Below, in pieces: positions 53,977 through 62,418 of a stretch of 64,000 nucleotides of DNA (the stretch's first letter is position 1; the number at the start of each line of letters is the position of its first letter). Made by a program: the position numbers and the translations under genes. The notes below the pieces were generated by a model. It saw only the letters and a list, made by a program, of their open reading frames with translations. It made no database searches and was not told the DNA's origin. Source of the stretch: Phytohabitans flavus (GTDB lineage Bacteria; Actinomycetota; Actinomycetes; Mycobacteriales; Micromonosporaceae). Location of the stretch: NCBI RefSeq assembly GCF_011764545.1, contig NZ_AP022870.1, forward strand, positions 6,950,001 to 7,014,000. The letters run 5' to 3'.

Positions 53977-54135
53977 CTATGCGATCAGGCTGGTTACGAA
54001 GTCGCCAAGGCCTTGTGCAATGTCGGCGGCCGTGCTGCCCAGAGCCTGGAACACGTCCGCCGCTGAATCAGGCCGGTACGCGATGAAAAACAGCAGGAAC
54101 GCGACTCCACCCCAGAGGAAGATCTTCTTGATCAT
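53977..54135 (-). CDS. Small membrane protein of 52 residues
   Basis: ATG-started ORF of 52 residues: MIKKIFLWGGVAFLLFFIAY is one N-terminal membrane helix with a positive start, followed by RPDSAADVFQALGSTAADIA and a C-terminal amphipathic stretch GLGDFVTSLIA. It ends six bases before the PH-domain gene start. A hydrophobic then amphipathic layout of this length resembles small envelope proteins conserved in actinomycetes. No homologue can be checked here, but the coherent sequence and tight placement make it convincing. Confidence 0.78.
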   Translation of the reverse strand: MIKKIFLWGGVAFLLFFIAYRPDSAADVFQALGSTAADIAQGLGDFVTSLIA

Positions 54136-54241
54136 TGCAGGGCCGTCCCTCCGCACTGCAGCCGCCGAGCCGGTGTCGGCAGTACCCAGAGTATCAGTCG
54201 AGCGTCATTACGTGTTGATCCAAGTCCACTGGAAAACGCGC

Positions 54242-54931
54242 TCACGCTCTCCCGTGCAAGTACGGCGAAGGTGCGCCGTACACAAGCTCGGGCGGCAACC
54301 ACTCGGAGATGTCGTGCAGCACGACATGCTCCGCGAGGAGGTAACCCGCGCTCGCCGGCCAGGCTATCGCATACAGCCACATCCCCCTGGCTTCCCCAGC
54401 GTAGGCGCACCGATCCGTCGGCGACTTCACAGACCAAAGTGGAGTCGGATGACCGCCCACTTTGATCTTCGCGTGAGGTCCACCGTGGTCACCCCCGGGC
54501 GAGCCCTCGTCGCCCAGCGCGTCGGCGATCAGCGCACCCGGATCCGGGCCCGGAAGGCCGCCGAACCGGTTGCCCAGCCCGACGCCCGGCTCCTCCGCCA
54601 CGAACACCAGATCGGCCGGCCCGCCACGCAGTGGGGACGGCCCGCTACAGGCCACAGCTGTGGCGCGCACGCCCGTGCGGTCGTCACCGGCCCAGGCCAC
54701 CCCGGTCATCGTCCAGCCCGGCGGCAGCGGCCAGGGGCACCACGCCGGGACCGGTGGCCGGCCGCTCGCCTCCTGCGCCTTTTCGACCGCGGCAAGCACG
54801 CCCGCCACGATGTCGGCGCCCACGTGCTCGGCGACGTGCAGCGGTGGCACCGGGCCGTCTTCGTCGCAGCGCCAGTCGGTGTGCATCAGGTCTGGCGGTC
54901 GCACCGGACCGCCACATCTCGGGCAACTCAT
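54242..54931 (-). CDS. DUF6758-like phosphotransferase-neighbour protein
   Basis: 229-residue soluble protein of an actinobacterial family (DUF6758 by recollection of the N-terminal motif). It begins SCPRCGGPVRPPDLMHTDW with a CPRC and later RCDEDG zinc-ribbon-like element, then LPPGWTMTGVAWAGDDRTG, ADLVFVAEEPGVGLGNRF, and the C-terminal WSVKSPTDRCAYAGEARGMW. No catalytic motif is apparent. It follows the TrmH-type gene by 16 bases on the same strand, so it is probably cotranscribed. Family name is tentative. Confidence 0.78.
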   Translation of the reverse strand: MSCPRCGGPVRPPDLMHTDWRCDEDGPVPPLHVAEHVGADIVAGVLAAVEKAQEASGRPPVPAWCPWPLPPGWTMTGVAWAGDDRTGVRATAVACSGPSPLRGGPADLVFVAEEPGVGLGNRFGGLPGPDPGALIADALGDEGSPGGDHGGPHAKIKVGGHPTPLWSVKSPTDRCAYAGEARGMWLYAIAWPASAGYLLAEHVVLHDISEWLPPELVYGAPSPYLHGRA

Positions 54932-54947
54932 CTCAATGCCCACCTCC

Positions 54948-55631
54948 CTACCCTGCGGGCCGCACCGCCTTCCCGTCAAGGTCTTCAGAGGCTGGCGGGG
55001 CCTCCGGCGGGGGTGGGCCGGCGTGCGCGCGGATCCAGGCGTGCATGGCGATTCCGCTGGCCACGCCCGCGTTGATCGAGCGGGTGGAGCCATACTGAGC
55101 AATCGAGAAGACCTCGTCGCAGGAGGCTCGCGCGACGTCCGAGAGCCCCGGTCCCTCCTGGCCGAAAAGCAGCACACACCGCCGCGGCAGCGTCACCGCC
55201 TCCATCGGGTGCGCACCGGGCAGGTTGTCGATACCCACCACCGGCAGTTCCTGCACATGCGCCCAGGCGACGAACTCTTCGATCGTCTCGTGGTGCCGTA
55301 CATGCTGGTAACGGTCAGTCACCATTGCGCCCCGCCGGTTCCACCGGCGCCGCCCGACGATGTGGACCTCCGCGGCCAGAAACGCGTTGGCGTTGCGCAC
55401 GACAGTGCCGATGTTGAGATCGTGCTGCCAGTTTTCGATCGCCACGTGGAAGTCGTGCCGCCGCTCGTCGAGATCGGCCACGACCGCCTCGCGCCGCCAG
55501 TACCGGTAGCGGTCGACCACGTTGCGCCGGTCACCCTGCGCGAGCAGCTCAGGGTCAAAGCGCGGATCGGCCGGCCACTCACCTGGCCACGGCCCGACGC
55601 CGACCTCAATCTCATCGCCACTCACGGTCAT
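54948..55631 (-). CDS. SPOUT/TrmH-family RNA 2'-O-methyltransferase
   Basis: 227-residue SpoU-type methylase with the deep trefoil knot motifs: N-terminal NWQHDLNIGTVVRNANAF (motif 1), LPVVGIDNLPGAH, VLLFGQEGPGLSDVA (motif 2) and IAQYGSTRSINAGVASGIAM (motif 3). The unusual N-terminal region with RRNVVDRYRYWRREAVVADL binds RNA in relatives. The modified nucleotide (tRNA G18 or rRNA) cannot be told from sequence alone. Cotranscribed with the DUF6758-like gene downstream. Confidence 0.9.
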   Translation of the reverse strand: MTVSGDEIEVGVGPWPGEWPADPRFDPELLAQGDRRNVVDRYRYWRREAVVADLDERRHDFHVAIENWQHDLNIGTVVRNANAFLAAEVHIVGRRRWNRRGAMVTDRYQHVRHHETIEEFVAWAHVQELPVVGIDNLPGAHPMEAVTLPRRCVLLFGQEGPGLSDVARASCDEVFSIAQYGSTRSINAGVASGIAMHAWIRAHAGPPPPEAPPASEDLDGKAVRPAG

Positions 55632-55684
55632 CAGAGGGTACGGCCTACGCCCGGCCGCCCAAAGCGGCGGGCGGGCCGATGCCC

Positions 55685-56209
55685 TCAGCGCAGGGCGAGA
55701 GCGCGCGCCAGGTCGTCGAGGAACCGCCGCTCGGCCTCGCTGACCTGCTCACCGCCGAGCCCCAGCAGATCGCCGAAGCGGGCCGCGCCGCAGACCCGCG
55801 CGGCCACCGACTGCACCCACTGGCGATATGCCGCCGAATCGGCCGGGTCGGCCCGGGCGGCCAGCACCCCGGTCGCCCGGCGGCAGGCTTCCAGCACCTC
55901 GGCGAAGCCAGCGGCCCGGTCGGTGAACTCCTCCGCCGTGGGCCGATCGTCGTCGGCCTCGGCGTAGATGGCGGAAACGACGGCCCGGACCAGATCACTG
56001 TCGAACGCCCGCCCGGCGGCGATCGCGTCGAGCCCGGCGAGGCCTTCAGCGACCGTACGGCGGGCGCCGTCCGGCTCGGCGGATGTGGCTGCCACGATCA
56101 CCCGCGCGGGCAGGTGGGTCAGCAGCTCCCACTCGCCCGGTGCGAACGCCATCGCGGCGACCTGGCCGGCGGTGCCTGGAGAAGGTTGGTCTGCGGACTG
56201 GTTCGGCAT
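55685..56209 (-). CDS. Uncharacterised 174-residue alpha-helical protein
   Basis: I do not recognise the family by name. It is helical and Ala/Asp/Glu-rich, with FAPGEWELLTHLPARVIVAA at the start, GLAGLDAIAAGRAFDSDLVR, then AEEFTDRAAGFAEVLEACRR and a C-terminal FGDLLGLGGEQVSEAERRFL. No cysteine pair, membrane segment or signal peptide. A strand-coordinated gap of 53 bases separates it from the trmH-type gene, so it is likely the first gene of that unit. Codon bias matches neighbours. Confidence 0.75.
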   Translation of the reverse strand: MPNQSADQPSPGTAGQVAAMAFAPGEWELLTHLPARVIVAATSAEPDGARRTVAEGLAGLDAIAAGRAFDSDLVRAVVSAIYAEADDDRPTAEEFTDRAAGFAEVLEACRRATGVLAARADPADSAAYRQWVQSVAARVCGAARFGDLLGLGGEQVSEAERRFLDDLARALALR

Positions 56210-56826
56210 AGCGACCTCCCGAGGTCAGCATATGCCCAGTTTTGCGGCGATGCGTGGCTTGCGGTGCAGGCCTGCGTGTCGGAGGTTTCAGATCTTCGCT
56301 TCGGGGAAGCTGGGCCGGTCCGGGTCGGCACCGCCGAGCACCGCGGGATGGCGGGCCCCTGGGGGCTCGGCGCCGTTTCGAAACTGACCCCGGACGCAAT
56401 GAGCGGCGGGGCCCTCCCCGGCACCCGCCGCCCACGCTTTGATGAGTCGATTTTGCCGTGCAACTCGCACTGACGAAAGGTTTCAGGGGGAGACGGAGGT
56501 CACAGTTATACCTTTGTGACATTACAGTTAGTGAAGGACGAGTGACTTACCACCCAGCGTTGTCGATCTCCACCGGCTACACCAGCCAGGACGTTCGAAG
56601 GTTTTCTGTGTTACGGTCAGGTAAATCCGTGGGATCGCTCCCATCACCATCGGTGACGCTCCGATCATCGCCGTTGGTCACTGTTCGGACGGGCCCGGCA
56701 GGTCGCTGACATAACCCCTGGTGAGACCCGCCACGCCGCGCCGGGTGTCCGGTTCGACGGGAATGCAGGCCCGCCTCGCTAGGTTTCAGTACCCGTAGGC
56801 GACATCCCTGTGATCGGAGAGATCAA
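56210..56826. other. 617-base divergent intergenic region
   Basis: No gene supported on either strand; the short frames are repetitive or lack starts. The stretch 56500-56640 is relatively AT-rich (around GTTATACCTTTGTGACATTA) and probably holds the divergent promoters of thioredoxin and the 174-residue gene. A TCACC-ATC-GGTGA inverted repeat lies at about 56645-56657. The thioredoxin ATG is preceded by GAGAGATCAA. Confidence 0.55.
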
Positions 56827-57189
56827 ATGGCGACCGTTGAGCTGACCACGACGAACTTCGACGAGGTGACCAGCAAGGACGGCACCGTACTGGTCGATTT
56901 CTGGGCCAGCTGGTGTGGTCCCTGTGTCCGGTTCGCGCCGATCTACGAGCGCTCCTCGGAAAAGCACCAAGACATCGTGTTCGGCAAGGTCGACACCGAG
57001 GCGCAGCAGGAGCTCGCGGCCAAGTTCGAGATCCGGTCGATTCCGACCATCATGGCCATCCGCGACGGCGTGATCGTGTTCGCGCAGCCCGGTGCGCTGC
57101 CCGAGTCGGCGCTCGAGTCGCTGATCGAGCAGGTGCAGGGGCTCGACATGGACGACGTCCGCAAGAAGCTCGCCGCGCACAACCACTGA
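56827..57189 (+). CDS. Thioredoxin-like protein
   Basis: 120-residue cytoplasmic thiol-disulphide oxidoreductase with the canonical WCGPC redox centre in LVDFWASWCGPCVRFAP (Cys near 33 and 36), cis-Pro in FEIRSIPTIMAIRDG and DGVIVFAQPGALPE. Slightly longer than minimal thioredoxins, with a basic C-terminal helix DDVRKKLAAHNH. The ATG follows GAGAG. It stands alone between a 617-base gap and a strong terminator, so it is a single-gene transcript. No partner reductase is nearby. Confidence 0.94.
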   Translation: MATVELTTTNFDEVTSKDGTVLVDFWASWCGPCVRFAPIYERSSEKHQDIVFGKVDTEAQQELAAKFEIRSIPTIMAIRDGVIVFAQPGALPESALESLIEQVQGLDMDDVRKKLAAHNH

Positions 57190-57210
57190 CAAGCCTTTCC
57201 CGCACCGCAG

Positions 57211-57240
57211 AGGGCGCCCCGCACCGTTGAGGGGCGCCCT
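57211..57240. terminator. Bidirectional stem-loop between thioredoxin and isomerase
   Basis: Perfect 10-bp stem AGGGCGCCCC/GGGGCGCCCT with a 10-base loop, 21 bases after the thioredoxin stop and 19 bases before the stop of the convergent isomerase gene, so it can serve both. On the plus strand it is followed by TTG only. Confidence 0.7.
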
Positions 57241-57258
57241 TGCTCATGCGGGTACGCC

Positions 57259-58062
57259 TCAGGCCACGTGGGCCTCGTACGCCGCGATCGTGTCCGCCAG
57301 AATCTCCGCGCCCGGGCGGGCCCACAGGTCGGCGTGGAAGACCTCCACCTCGACCGGCCCGGTGTAGCCCGCCGCGTCGACCGCCTCGCGGAAGCGCCGC
57401 AGCTCGATGCAGCCCTCCCCCGGCAGCCCTCGCCCCAGCAGCACGCCCTCGGGCAGCGGGGTGATCCAGTCGGCGGCCTGGAAGCTGGCGATCCGCCGCT
57501 CCCGGCCGGCCCGCGCGATCTGCGCCCAGACCGAGTCGTCCCACCACACGTGGTAGGTGTCGACGACCACGCCGACCGCCTCGGCCGGGTACGGCGCGGC
57601 GAGGTCGAGCGCCTGGCCGAGGGTGGAGACCACGCACCGGTCCGAGGCGAACATCGGGTGCAGTGGCTCGATCGCCAGCTGGACGCCCGCCTCCACAGTG
57701 GCCGGCACAAGGCGACCGATCGACTCGCCGATGTGACTGCGGGCCGCGTCGATATCGCGGCTACCGGGCGGCAGCCCGCCTGAGACAAGCACGAGTACCG
57801 GCGCCCCGAGCACCTGCGCCTCTTCCACGGCGCGACGATTCTCCTCGTACCACTGCGGGTTGTCGAAGAAACCCCCGCGGCACAGTGAGGTGACCTCGAT
57901 CCCGGCGTCTTTCACGAGCGCCGCGGTCTTCTCCAGGCCAAACTCCGCGACCTGCCCGCGCCACAGCCCCACCCGCGTGACGCCGGCCTCGACACAGCCG
58001 GCGACGAGGTCCGGGATCGGCCACCGGTTGGCCGTCGCCTGGTTGAACGAAAAGCGCGTCAC
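57259..58062 (-). CDS. TIM-barrel sugar phosphate isomerase/epimerase
   Basis: 267-residue cytoplasmic xylose isomerase-like TIM barrel. Barrel strands and ligands: TRFSFNQATANRWPIPDL, VTRVGLWRGQVAEFG, SLCRGGFFDN, QLAIEPLHPMFASDRC, VGVVVDTYHVWWDD, SFQAADWITPLPEG and GPVEVEVFHADLWA, offering the usual Glu-Asp-His-Glu metal site. GTG start overlaps the upstream oxidoreductase stop (GTGA). Together with that oxidoreductase and a LacI regulator it looks like a catabolic unit for an inositol or sugar derivative. Substrate not known. Confidence 0.88.
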   Translation of the reverse strand: MTRFSFNQATANRWPIPDLVAGCVEAGVTRVGLWRGQVAEFGLEKTAALVKDAGIEVTSLCRGGFFDNPQWYEENRRAVEEAQVLGAPVLVLVSGGLPPGSRDIDAARSHIGESIGRLVPATVEAGVQLAIEPLHPMFASDRCVVSTLGQALDLAAPYPAEAVGVVVDTYHVWWDDSVWAQIARAGRERRIASFQAADWITPLPEGVLLGRGLPGEGCIELRRFREAVDAAGYTGPVEVEVFHADLWARPGAEILADTIAAYEAHVA

Positions 58063-59204
58063 AGCTCGGGAATCTCCATGCGGCGGCCCTCTCGCGCGGA
58101 CCGCAGACCGAGCTCGGCGAGCTGGACGCCGCGGGCGCCGGCCCAAAGATCCCAGGTGTACGGCGCGTCCTCGACCACGTGCCGCAGGAAGAGCTCCCAC
58201 TGCGCCTTGAAGCCGTTGTCGAACTCCTCGTTGTCCGGCACGACCTGCCACTGCGAGCGGAAGTCCTCGGTGGCCGGCAGGTCAGGGTTCCACACCGGCT
58301 TGGGGGTGGTGGCGCGGTGCTGGACGCGGCAGTTGCGCAGACCGGCGACGGCACTCCCCTCGGTGCCGTCCACCTGGAACTCCACCAGCTCGTCGCGGTA
58401 GACCCGGACGGCCCACGAGGAGTTGATCTGCGCGACGATGCCGCCCTCGATCTCGAAGATCCCGTACGCCGCGTCGTCGGCCGTCGCGTCGTAGCCCACG
58501 CCGGCCTCGTCCCAGCGGCGGTCGATGTGGTTGGTGACGTGTGCGGTCACCGCCTTGACGGTGCCGAAGATCTGCTCCAGCACGTAGTGCCAGTGCGGGA
58601 ACATGTCCACTGTGATGCCGCCGCCGTCCGCGGCCCGGTAGTTCCACGAGGGACGCTGGGCGGCCTGCCAGTCGCCCTCGAAGACCCAGTAGCCGAACTC
58701 GCCGCGCACCGACAGGATGCGCCCGAAGAAGCCGCCCTCGACGAGGCGGGCCAGCTTGCGCAGGCCAGGCAGGAAGAGCTTGTCCTGCACGACGCCGTGC
58801 TTGATGCCCGCGGCATCGGCGAGACGGGCCATGTCGACGGCGGTGGCCAGGTCTTCGGCGATCGGCTTCTCGGTGTAGATGTGCTTGCCCGCGTCGATCG
58901 CGGCGCGCAGTGCCTTTTCCCGCTGGGCGGTCACCTGGGAGTCGAAGTAGACCTCGACGTCCGGGCGGGCCAGCGCGGCCGTCAGGTCGGTGGTCCAGTC
59001 GGTGAGGCCGTGCCGATCGGCGATCTCGCGGAGCTTTGCCTCACTCCGGCCGACGAGCACCGGCTCCGGCCACAACCGTGTGCCGTCGCGCAGCGGCAGC
59101 CCGCCCTGCTCGCGGATCGCGAGCAGCGACCGCACCAGATGCTGCCGATATCCCATCCGGCCGGTCACGCCGTTGAGCGCGATGCCGATCGTCCTGCGGG
59201 CCAT
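58059..59204 (-). CDS. Gfo/Idh/MocA-family oxidoreductase
   Basis: 381-residue NAD(P)-dependent dehydrogenase. The Rossmann start GIALNGVTGRMGYRQHLVRS carries an unusual GxxGxMG, then VLVGRSEAKLREIADRHG, DVEVYFDSQVTAQREKALRA, the catalytic GKHIYTEKPIAEDL (EKP) and HGVVQDKLFLPGLRKLA. The C-terminal beta sheet domain has GYWVFEGDWQAAQRPSWNYR and GGGITVDMFPHWHYVLEQIF with the conserved D..H. ATG 59204 is preferred; a TTG at 59216 extends it by four. First gene of a LacI-controlled operon with the isomerase. Confidence 0.9.
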   Translation of the reverse strand: MARRTIGIALNGVTGRMGYRQHLVRSLLAIREQGGLPLRDGTRLWPEPVLVGRSEAKLREIADRHGLTDWTTDLTAALARPDVEVYFDSQVTAQREKALRAAIDAGKHIYTEKPIAEDLATAVDMARLADAAGIKHGVVQDKLFLPGLRKLARLVEGGFFGRILSVRGEFGYWVFEGDWQAAQRPSWNYRAADGGGITVDMFPHWHYVLEQIFGTVKAVTAHVTNHIDRRWDEAGVGYDATADDAAYGIFEIEGGIVAQINSSWAVRVYRDELVEFQVDGTEGSAVAGLRNCRVQHRATTPKPVWNPDLPATEDFRSQWQVVPDNEEFDNGFKAQWELFLRHVVEDAPYTWDLWAGARGVQLAELGLRSAREGRRMEIPEL

Positions 59205-59223
59205 GCGGAGGTCCAATCGTAGC

Positions 59224-59241
59224 GAGGTAAGCGCTTTCCTC
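59224..59241. promoter_or_regulatory. LacI-type operator in divergent gap
   Basis: GAGGTAAGCGCTTTCCTC is a near-perfect 18-base palindrome with the AAGCGCTT core typical of LacI/PurR-family operators, 20 bases before the oxidoreductase start and 180 bases before the divergent LacI gene start. It is the expected site for the adjacent regulator. Confidence 0.85.
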
Positions 59242-59420
59242 GATCACCGTACTGGCGATCCCCGTTGCGCTGCAAGGCCTTTCCTACATATGGGCAGGTC
59301 CACGGTATTCTCAATCGGCAAGTGGCCCTGGAGCCTGCCTCCTGGATCTCGGTGGAGCAAGGCGAGGTCCAGGCGGCCTTCGGGCGACCGGTGCTCGTGT
59401 GCGTGAGTCGGAGGGTTCGG

Positions 59421-60440
59421 ATGGCGACGCTGGCCGATGTCGCGCGGCGCGCGGGCGTATCGCCGGCCACCGCGTCACGGATCATCAACGGCAGCCCCAA
59501 GCCGGTCACCGACGCGCTCCGCGAGCGGGTGCTGGCCGCCGTCGAGGAGCTCCAGTACGTGCCGAACGCGCACGCCCAGCTCCTGGCCCGCTCGCACCGT
59601 ACGGCGATCGGCGTGATCGTCCACGACGTCTCCGACCCGTACTTCGCGGAGATCACCCGGGGCCTCCAGCGGGTCGCCACCGCGCACGGCCGCCTGGTGA
59701 TCATCTGCAACAGCTACCGCGACCCGGTCAAGGAGCTTGAGTACGTCGAGCTGCTCCGCGCCCACCAGGTCGCCGCGATCGTGCTGGCCGGCTCCGGCTA
59801 CCACGACGAGGAGTTCACGAAGGCGCTCGACGGCAAGCTCCGGGTGTACGAGAGCACGGGCGGCCGGGTCGCCGTGATCGGGCGGCACGAGCACGCCGGC
59901 GACGCGGTGGTGCCGGACAACGAGATGGGTGGCTACCTGCTCGCCAGCCACCTGTACGAGCTCGGCCACGAGCAGATCGGCGTGATCGCCGGGCCGAAGC
60001 AGCTCACCACCACCACCGACCGGCTCGCCGGCCTGCGCCGAGCGGCCCGGGAGTACGGTCGCAAGCTGCCCGCCTCCTGCGTGGCGTACGCCGACTTCGA
60101 CCGCACCAGCGGCGCCGACGCGGCCGCCACACTCCTGGACGCCGAGCCCAGCCTCACCGCGCTCGCCGCGCTCAACGACTCGATGGCGATCGGCGCGCTG
60201 TCACTGCTCCGCTCCCGCGGCATCGCGGTGCCGGAGCGGGTCAGCGTCATCGGCTTCGACGACATGCCGATCGCCCGCGACGTGACGCCGGCGCTGACCA
60301 CCGTACGGCTGCCGCTTGTAGACATGGGCGCCCGGGCGATGACCCTCGCCCTGGAGGAGCCGGCCGATCGCGTGGCGCCCCGGATCGAGCAGGTGGGCGC
60401 CGAGCTGGTCCGGCGGGACAGCACCGGCGCGCCGGCGTAG
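59421..60440 (+). CDS. LacI-family transcriptional repressor
   Basis: 339-residue sugar-responsive repressor. HTH: ATLADVARRAGVSPATASRI with the hinge NGSPKPVTDALRERVLAAVE and LQYVPNAHAQLLARSH; periplasmic-binding-protein-like core with IGVIVHDVSDPYFAEITRGL, AIVLAGSG, LGHEQIGVIAG and VSVIGFDDMPIARDVTPALT. ATG 59421 follows GGAGGG six bases upstream; a longer frame to 59265 is not HTH-like. Divergent from the oxidoreductase/isomerase pair across a clear AAGCGCTT operator, so it should repress them until an inducer sugar appears. Confidence 0.94.
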   Translation: MATLADVARRAGVSPATASRIINGSPKPVTDALRERVLAAVEELQYVPNAHAQLLARSHRTAIGVIVHDVSDPYFAEITRGLQRVATAHGRLVIICNSYRDPVKELEYVELLRAHQVAAIVLAGSGYHDEEFTKALDGKLRVYESTGGRVAVIGRHEHAGDAVVPDNEMGGYLLASHLYELGHEQIGVIAGPKQLTTTTDRLAGLRRAAREYGRKLPASCVAYADFDRTSGADAAATLLDAEPSLTALAALNDSMAIGALSLLRSRGIAVPERVSVIGFDDMPIARDVTPALTTVRLPLVDMGARAMTLALEEPADRVAPRIEQVGAELVRRDSTGAPA

Positions 60441-60455
60441 CTGCTTGCGTTCTGC

Positions 60456-60471
60456 TCGTACACATGTTCGA
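60456..60471 (+). promoter_or_regulatory. LexA (SOS) box-like site
   Basis: TCGTACACATGTTCGA matches the actinobacterial/Bacillus SOS consensus CGAAC-N4-GTTCG with a single mismatch (CGTAC). It ends nine bases before the radical SAM gene start, where LexA would block transcription or translation initiation. The match is by eye. Confidence 0.55.
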
Positions 60472-60480
60472 ATAGGCTGC

Positions 60481-62400
60481 ATGCGCTGGGACAACCTGTC
60501 GGCTCCCCCCGACGGGGAGGTCCCGGATGGGCCAGCGCCAGCGGCTCCACCCCTGCCGCTGGCGCTGCCCGGAGCGGTGGCCCGCACGTTCGACACACCG
60601 GGCTTCGCCGGCATGACGTTCTACGAGGTGCAAGCCAAGAGCATCATCAACCGGGTTCCCGCCTCGTCCCGCATGTCGTTCATGTGGACCGTCAACCCGT
60701 ATCGCGGGTGCAGCCACGCGTGCAGCTACTGCCTGGCCGGCGACACGCCGATCCTGATGGCGGACGGCTCCACCCGGGCACTTCGTGACCTCAAGGTCGG
60801 CGACGCGATCTACGGCACGGTTCCGGTCGGTACGTCCCGGCGTTACACGGTCACGACCGTTCTCGCCCATTGGAGCACCACAAAGCCGGCGTATCGCGTG
60901 ACGCTCGCCGACGGCACCCAGCTGATCGCGAGCGGCGACCACCGCTTCCTGAGTGAGCGCGGCTGGCGGCAGGTGGCGGAGGGCCCGCGCGGGCCGGGGC
61001 TGGCCGCCGGCGACCAGTTCATGGGCACTGGGCAGTTCGCCGAGGGTCCCAAGGACTCGGCCGACTACCGGCGCGGTTACCTGAGCGGCATGATCCGGGG
61101 CGACGCGCACCTCGCCACGTATGCGCCGGAGGCGGTCGACCGCTCGCTGGACTACCTGGCCGGTTTCGGCGCCGCGACCATCGACGCGATCCGCGACCTG
61201 ATCCGCTGGCCCGATCGGGTCAGCGACGACTGGTGCAAGGGCTTCCTCGCCGGCGTCTTCGACTCCGATGGCAGCCGCGACGGCCGTGACCTGTGGATCC
61301 GCAGTAACGACACGGAGATCCTCGACCAGATCGCCGCGGCGCTGCGCCGGTTCGGGTTCGACGCGTGGCTGGAAAGCTCCCACGCCGCGGTGCGGCTGCG
61401 CGGTGGCCTGACCGAGCACATGCGCTTCTACCACCTCGCGGATCCGGCGATCAGCCGCAAGCGCTCGATCTCCGGCCGGACCGTCGGGTCGGACGCCCGG
61501 CTCCGCGTCGTCTCGATCGAGCCGCTCGGCGTCGACCTGCCGCTGTACGACATCACCACCGGCACCGCCGACTTCATCGCCAACGGCGTGGTAAGCCACA
61601 ACTGCTTCGCCCGCGGCACGCACACCTACCTGGACCTCGATGCCGGGCACGACTTCGACACCAAGGTCGTCGTCAAGGTCAACGCGGGCGAGCTCGTGCG
61701 GCGCGAGCTGGCCGCGCCCAAGTGGCGGGGCGAGCACATCGCGATGGGCACCAACGTCGACCCGTACCAGCGGGCCGAGGGGCGATACCGGCTGATGCCG
61801 CGGATCCTGTCGGCGCTGCGCGACTTCGCCAACCCGTTCTCGATCCTCACAAAGGGCACGCTGATCCTGCGCGACCTGCCACTGCTCCGGCAGGCGGCCG
61901 AGGTGACGCAGGTGGGCGTGGCGATGTCGGTGGGCTTCGTCGACGAGCGGATGTGGCGGTCAGTGGAGTCCGGTACCCCCAGCCCTCGGCGGCGGCTCGA
62001 CGCGGTGCGCGCGCTGACCGACGCCGGCTTCCGGGTGAGTGTGCTGATGGCGCCGATCCTGCCCGGCCTCACCGACACCGAGGAGTCGATCGAGGCCACG
62101 GTCACGGCGATAGCCGCCTCCGGGGCGGCCAGCGTCACGCCGATCCCGCTGCACCTGCGACCCGGCGCCCGAGAGTGGTACGCGTCGTGGCTGACCCGCG
62201 AGTTTCCGGCGCTGGCCCCGCACTACCGCCGGCTGTACGGGCGGGGTTCATACCTGCCGAAGGAGTACCAGCGCGAGGTGACCGCCCGGGTGCGCATGGC
62301 CGCCCGGCGGCACGGCCTCGATCGCACCGAGCCCGGCGAGGCCCGCCAAACCGAGCCGCCACCACAGCCGCCGGAGCCAGAGCAGTTAACCCTGCTGTAG
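60481..62400 (+). CDS. Intein-containing Rv2578c-family radical SAM protein
   Basis: 639-residue precursor; after splicing about 348 residues. The extein is a radical SAM enzyme related to SplB/Rv2578c: NPYRGCSHACSYC gives Cys77-x3-Cys81-x2-Cys84 of the [4Fe-4S] motif, then FARGTHTYLDLDAGHDFDTK, VVKVNAGELVRRELA, IAMGTNVDPYQRAEGRYRLM and ILTKGTLILRD, MSVGFVDERMWR, LMAPILPGLTD. The intein (60730-61602) interrupts it at Cys84. ATG 60481 gives the usual MRWDNL start; the longer frame to 60445 lacks support. A LexA-like box lies just upstream. Its reaction is unknown; splB-type homology hints at DNA repair. Confidence 0.92.
   Translation: MRWDNLSAPPDGEVPDGPAPAAPPLPLALPGAVARTFDTPGFAGMTFYEVQAKSIINRVPASSRMSFMWTVNPYRGCSHACSYCLAGDTPILMADGSTRALRDLKVGDAIYGTVPVGTSRRYTVTTVLAHWSTTKPAYRVTLADGTQLIASGDHRFLSERGWRQVAEGPRGPGLAAGDQFMGTGQFAEGPKDSADYRRGYLSGMIRGDAHLATYAPEAVDRSLDYLAGFGAATIDAIRDLIRWPDRVSDDWCKGFLAGVFDSDGSRDGRDLWIRSNDTEILDQIAAALRRFGFDAWLESSHAAVRLRGGLTEHMRFYHLADPAISRKRSISGRTVGSDARLRVVSIEPLGVDLPLYDITTGTADFIANGVVSHNCFARGTHTYLDLDAGHDFDTKVVVKVNAGELVRRELAAPKWRGEHIAMGTNVDPYQRAEGRYRLMPRILSALRDFANPFSILTKGTLILRDLPLLRQAAEVTQVGVAMSVGFVDERMWRSVESGTPSPRRRLDAVRALTDAGFRVSVLMAPILPGLTDTEESIEATVTAIAASGAASVTPIPLHLRPGAREWYASWLTREFPALAPHYRRLYGRGSYLPKEYQREVTARVRMAARRHGLDRTEPGEARQTEPPPQPPEPEQLTLL
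60730..61602 (+). mobile_element. Intein with LAGLIDADG homing endonuclease
   Basis: 291 residues. Hint block A: CLAGDTPILMADGSTRALRD at Cys84; block B LIASGDHRFLSERGW with the TxxH-like His; blocks F/G PLYDITTGTADFIANG and GVVSHN ending in Asn, followed by extein Cys. Two dodecapeptides of a LAGLIDADG endonuclease lie between: GYLSGMIRGDAHL and GFLAGVFDSDGSRDG, both with the acidic residue. All splicing residues (Cys1, His-Asn, Cys+1) are present, so it should splice and may home. Confidence 0.93.
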
Positions 62401-62418
62401 CCAACCGGTGGCGGAGGG

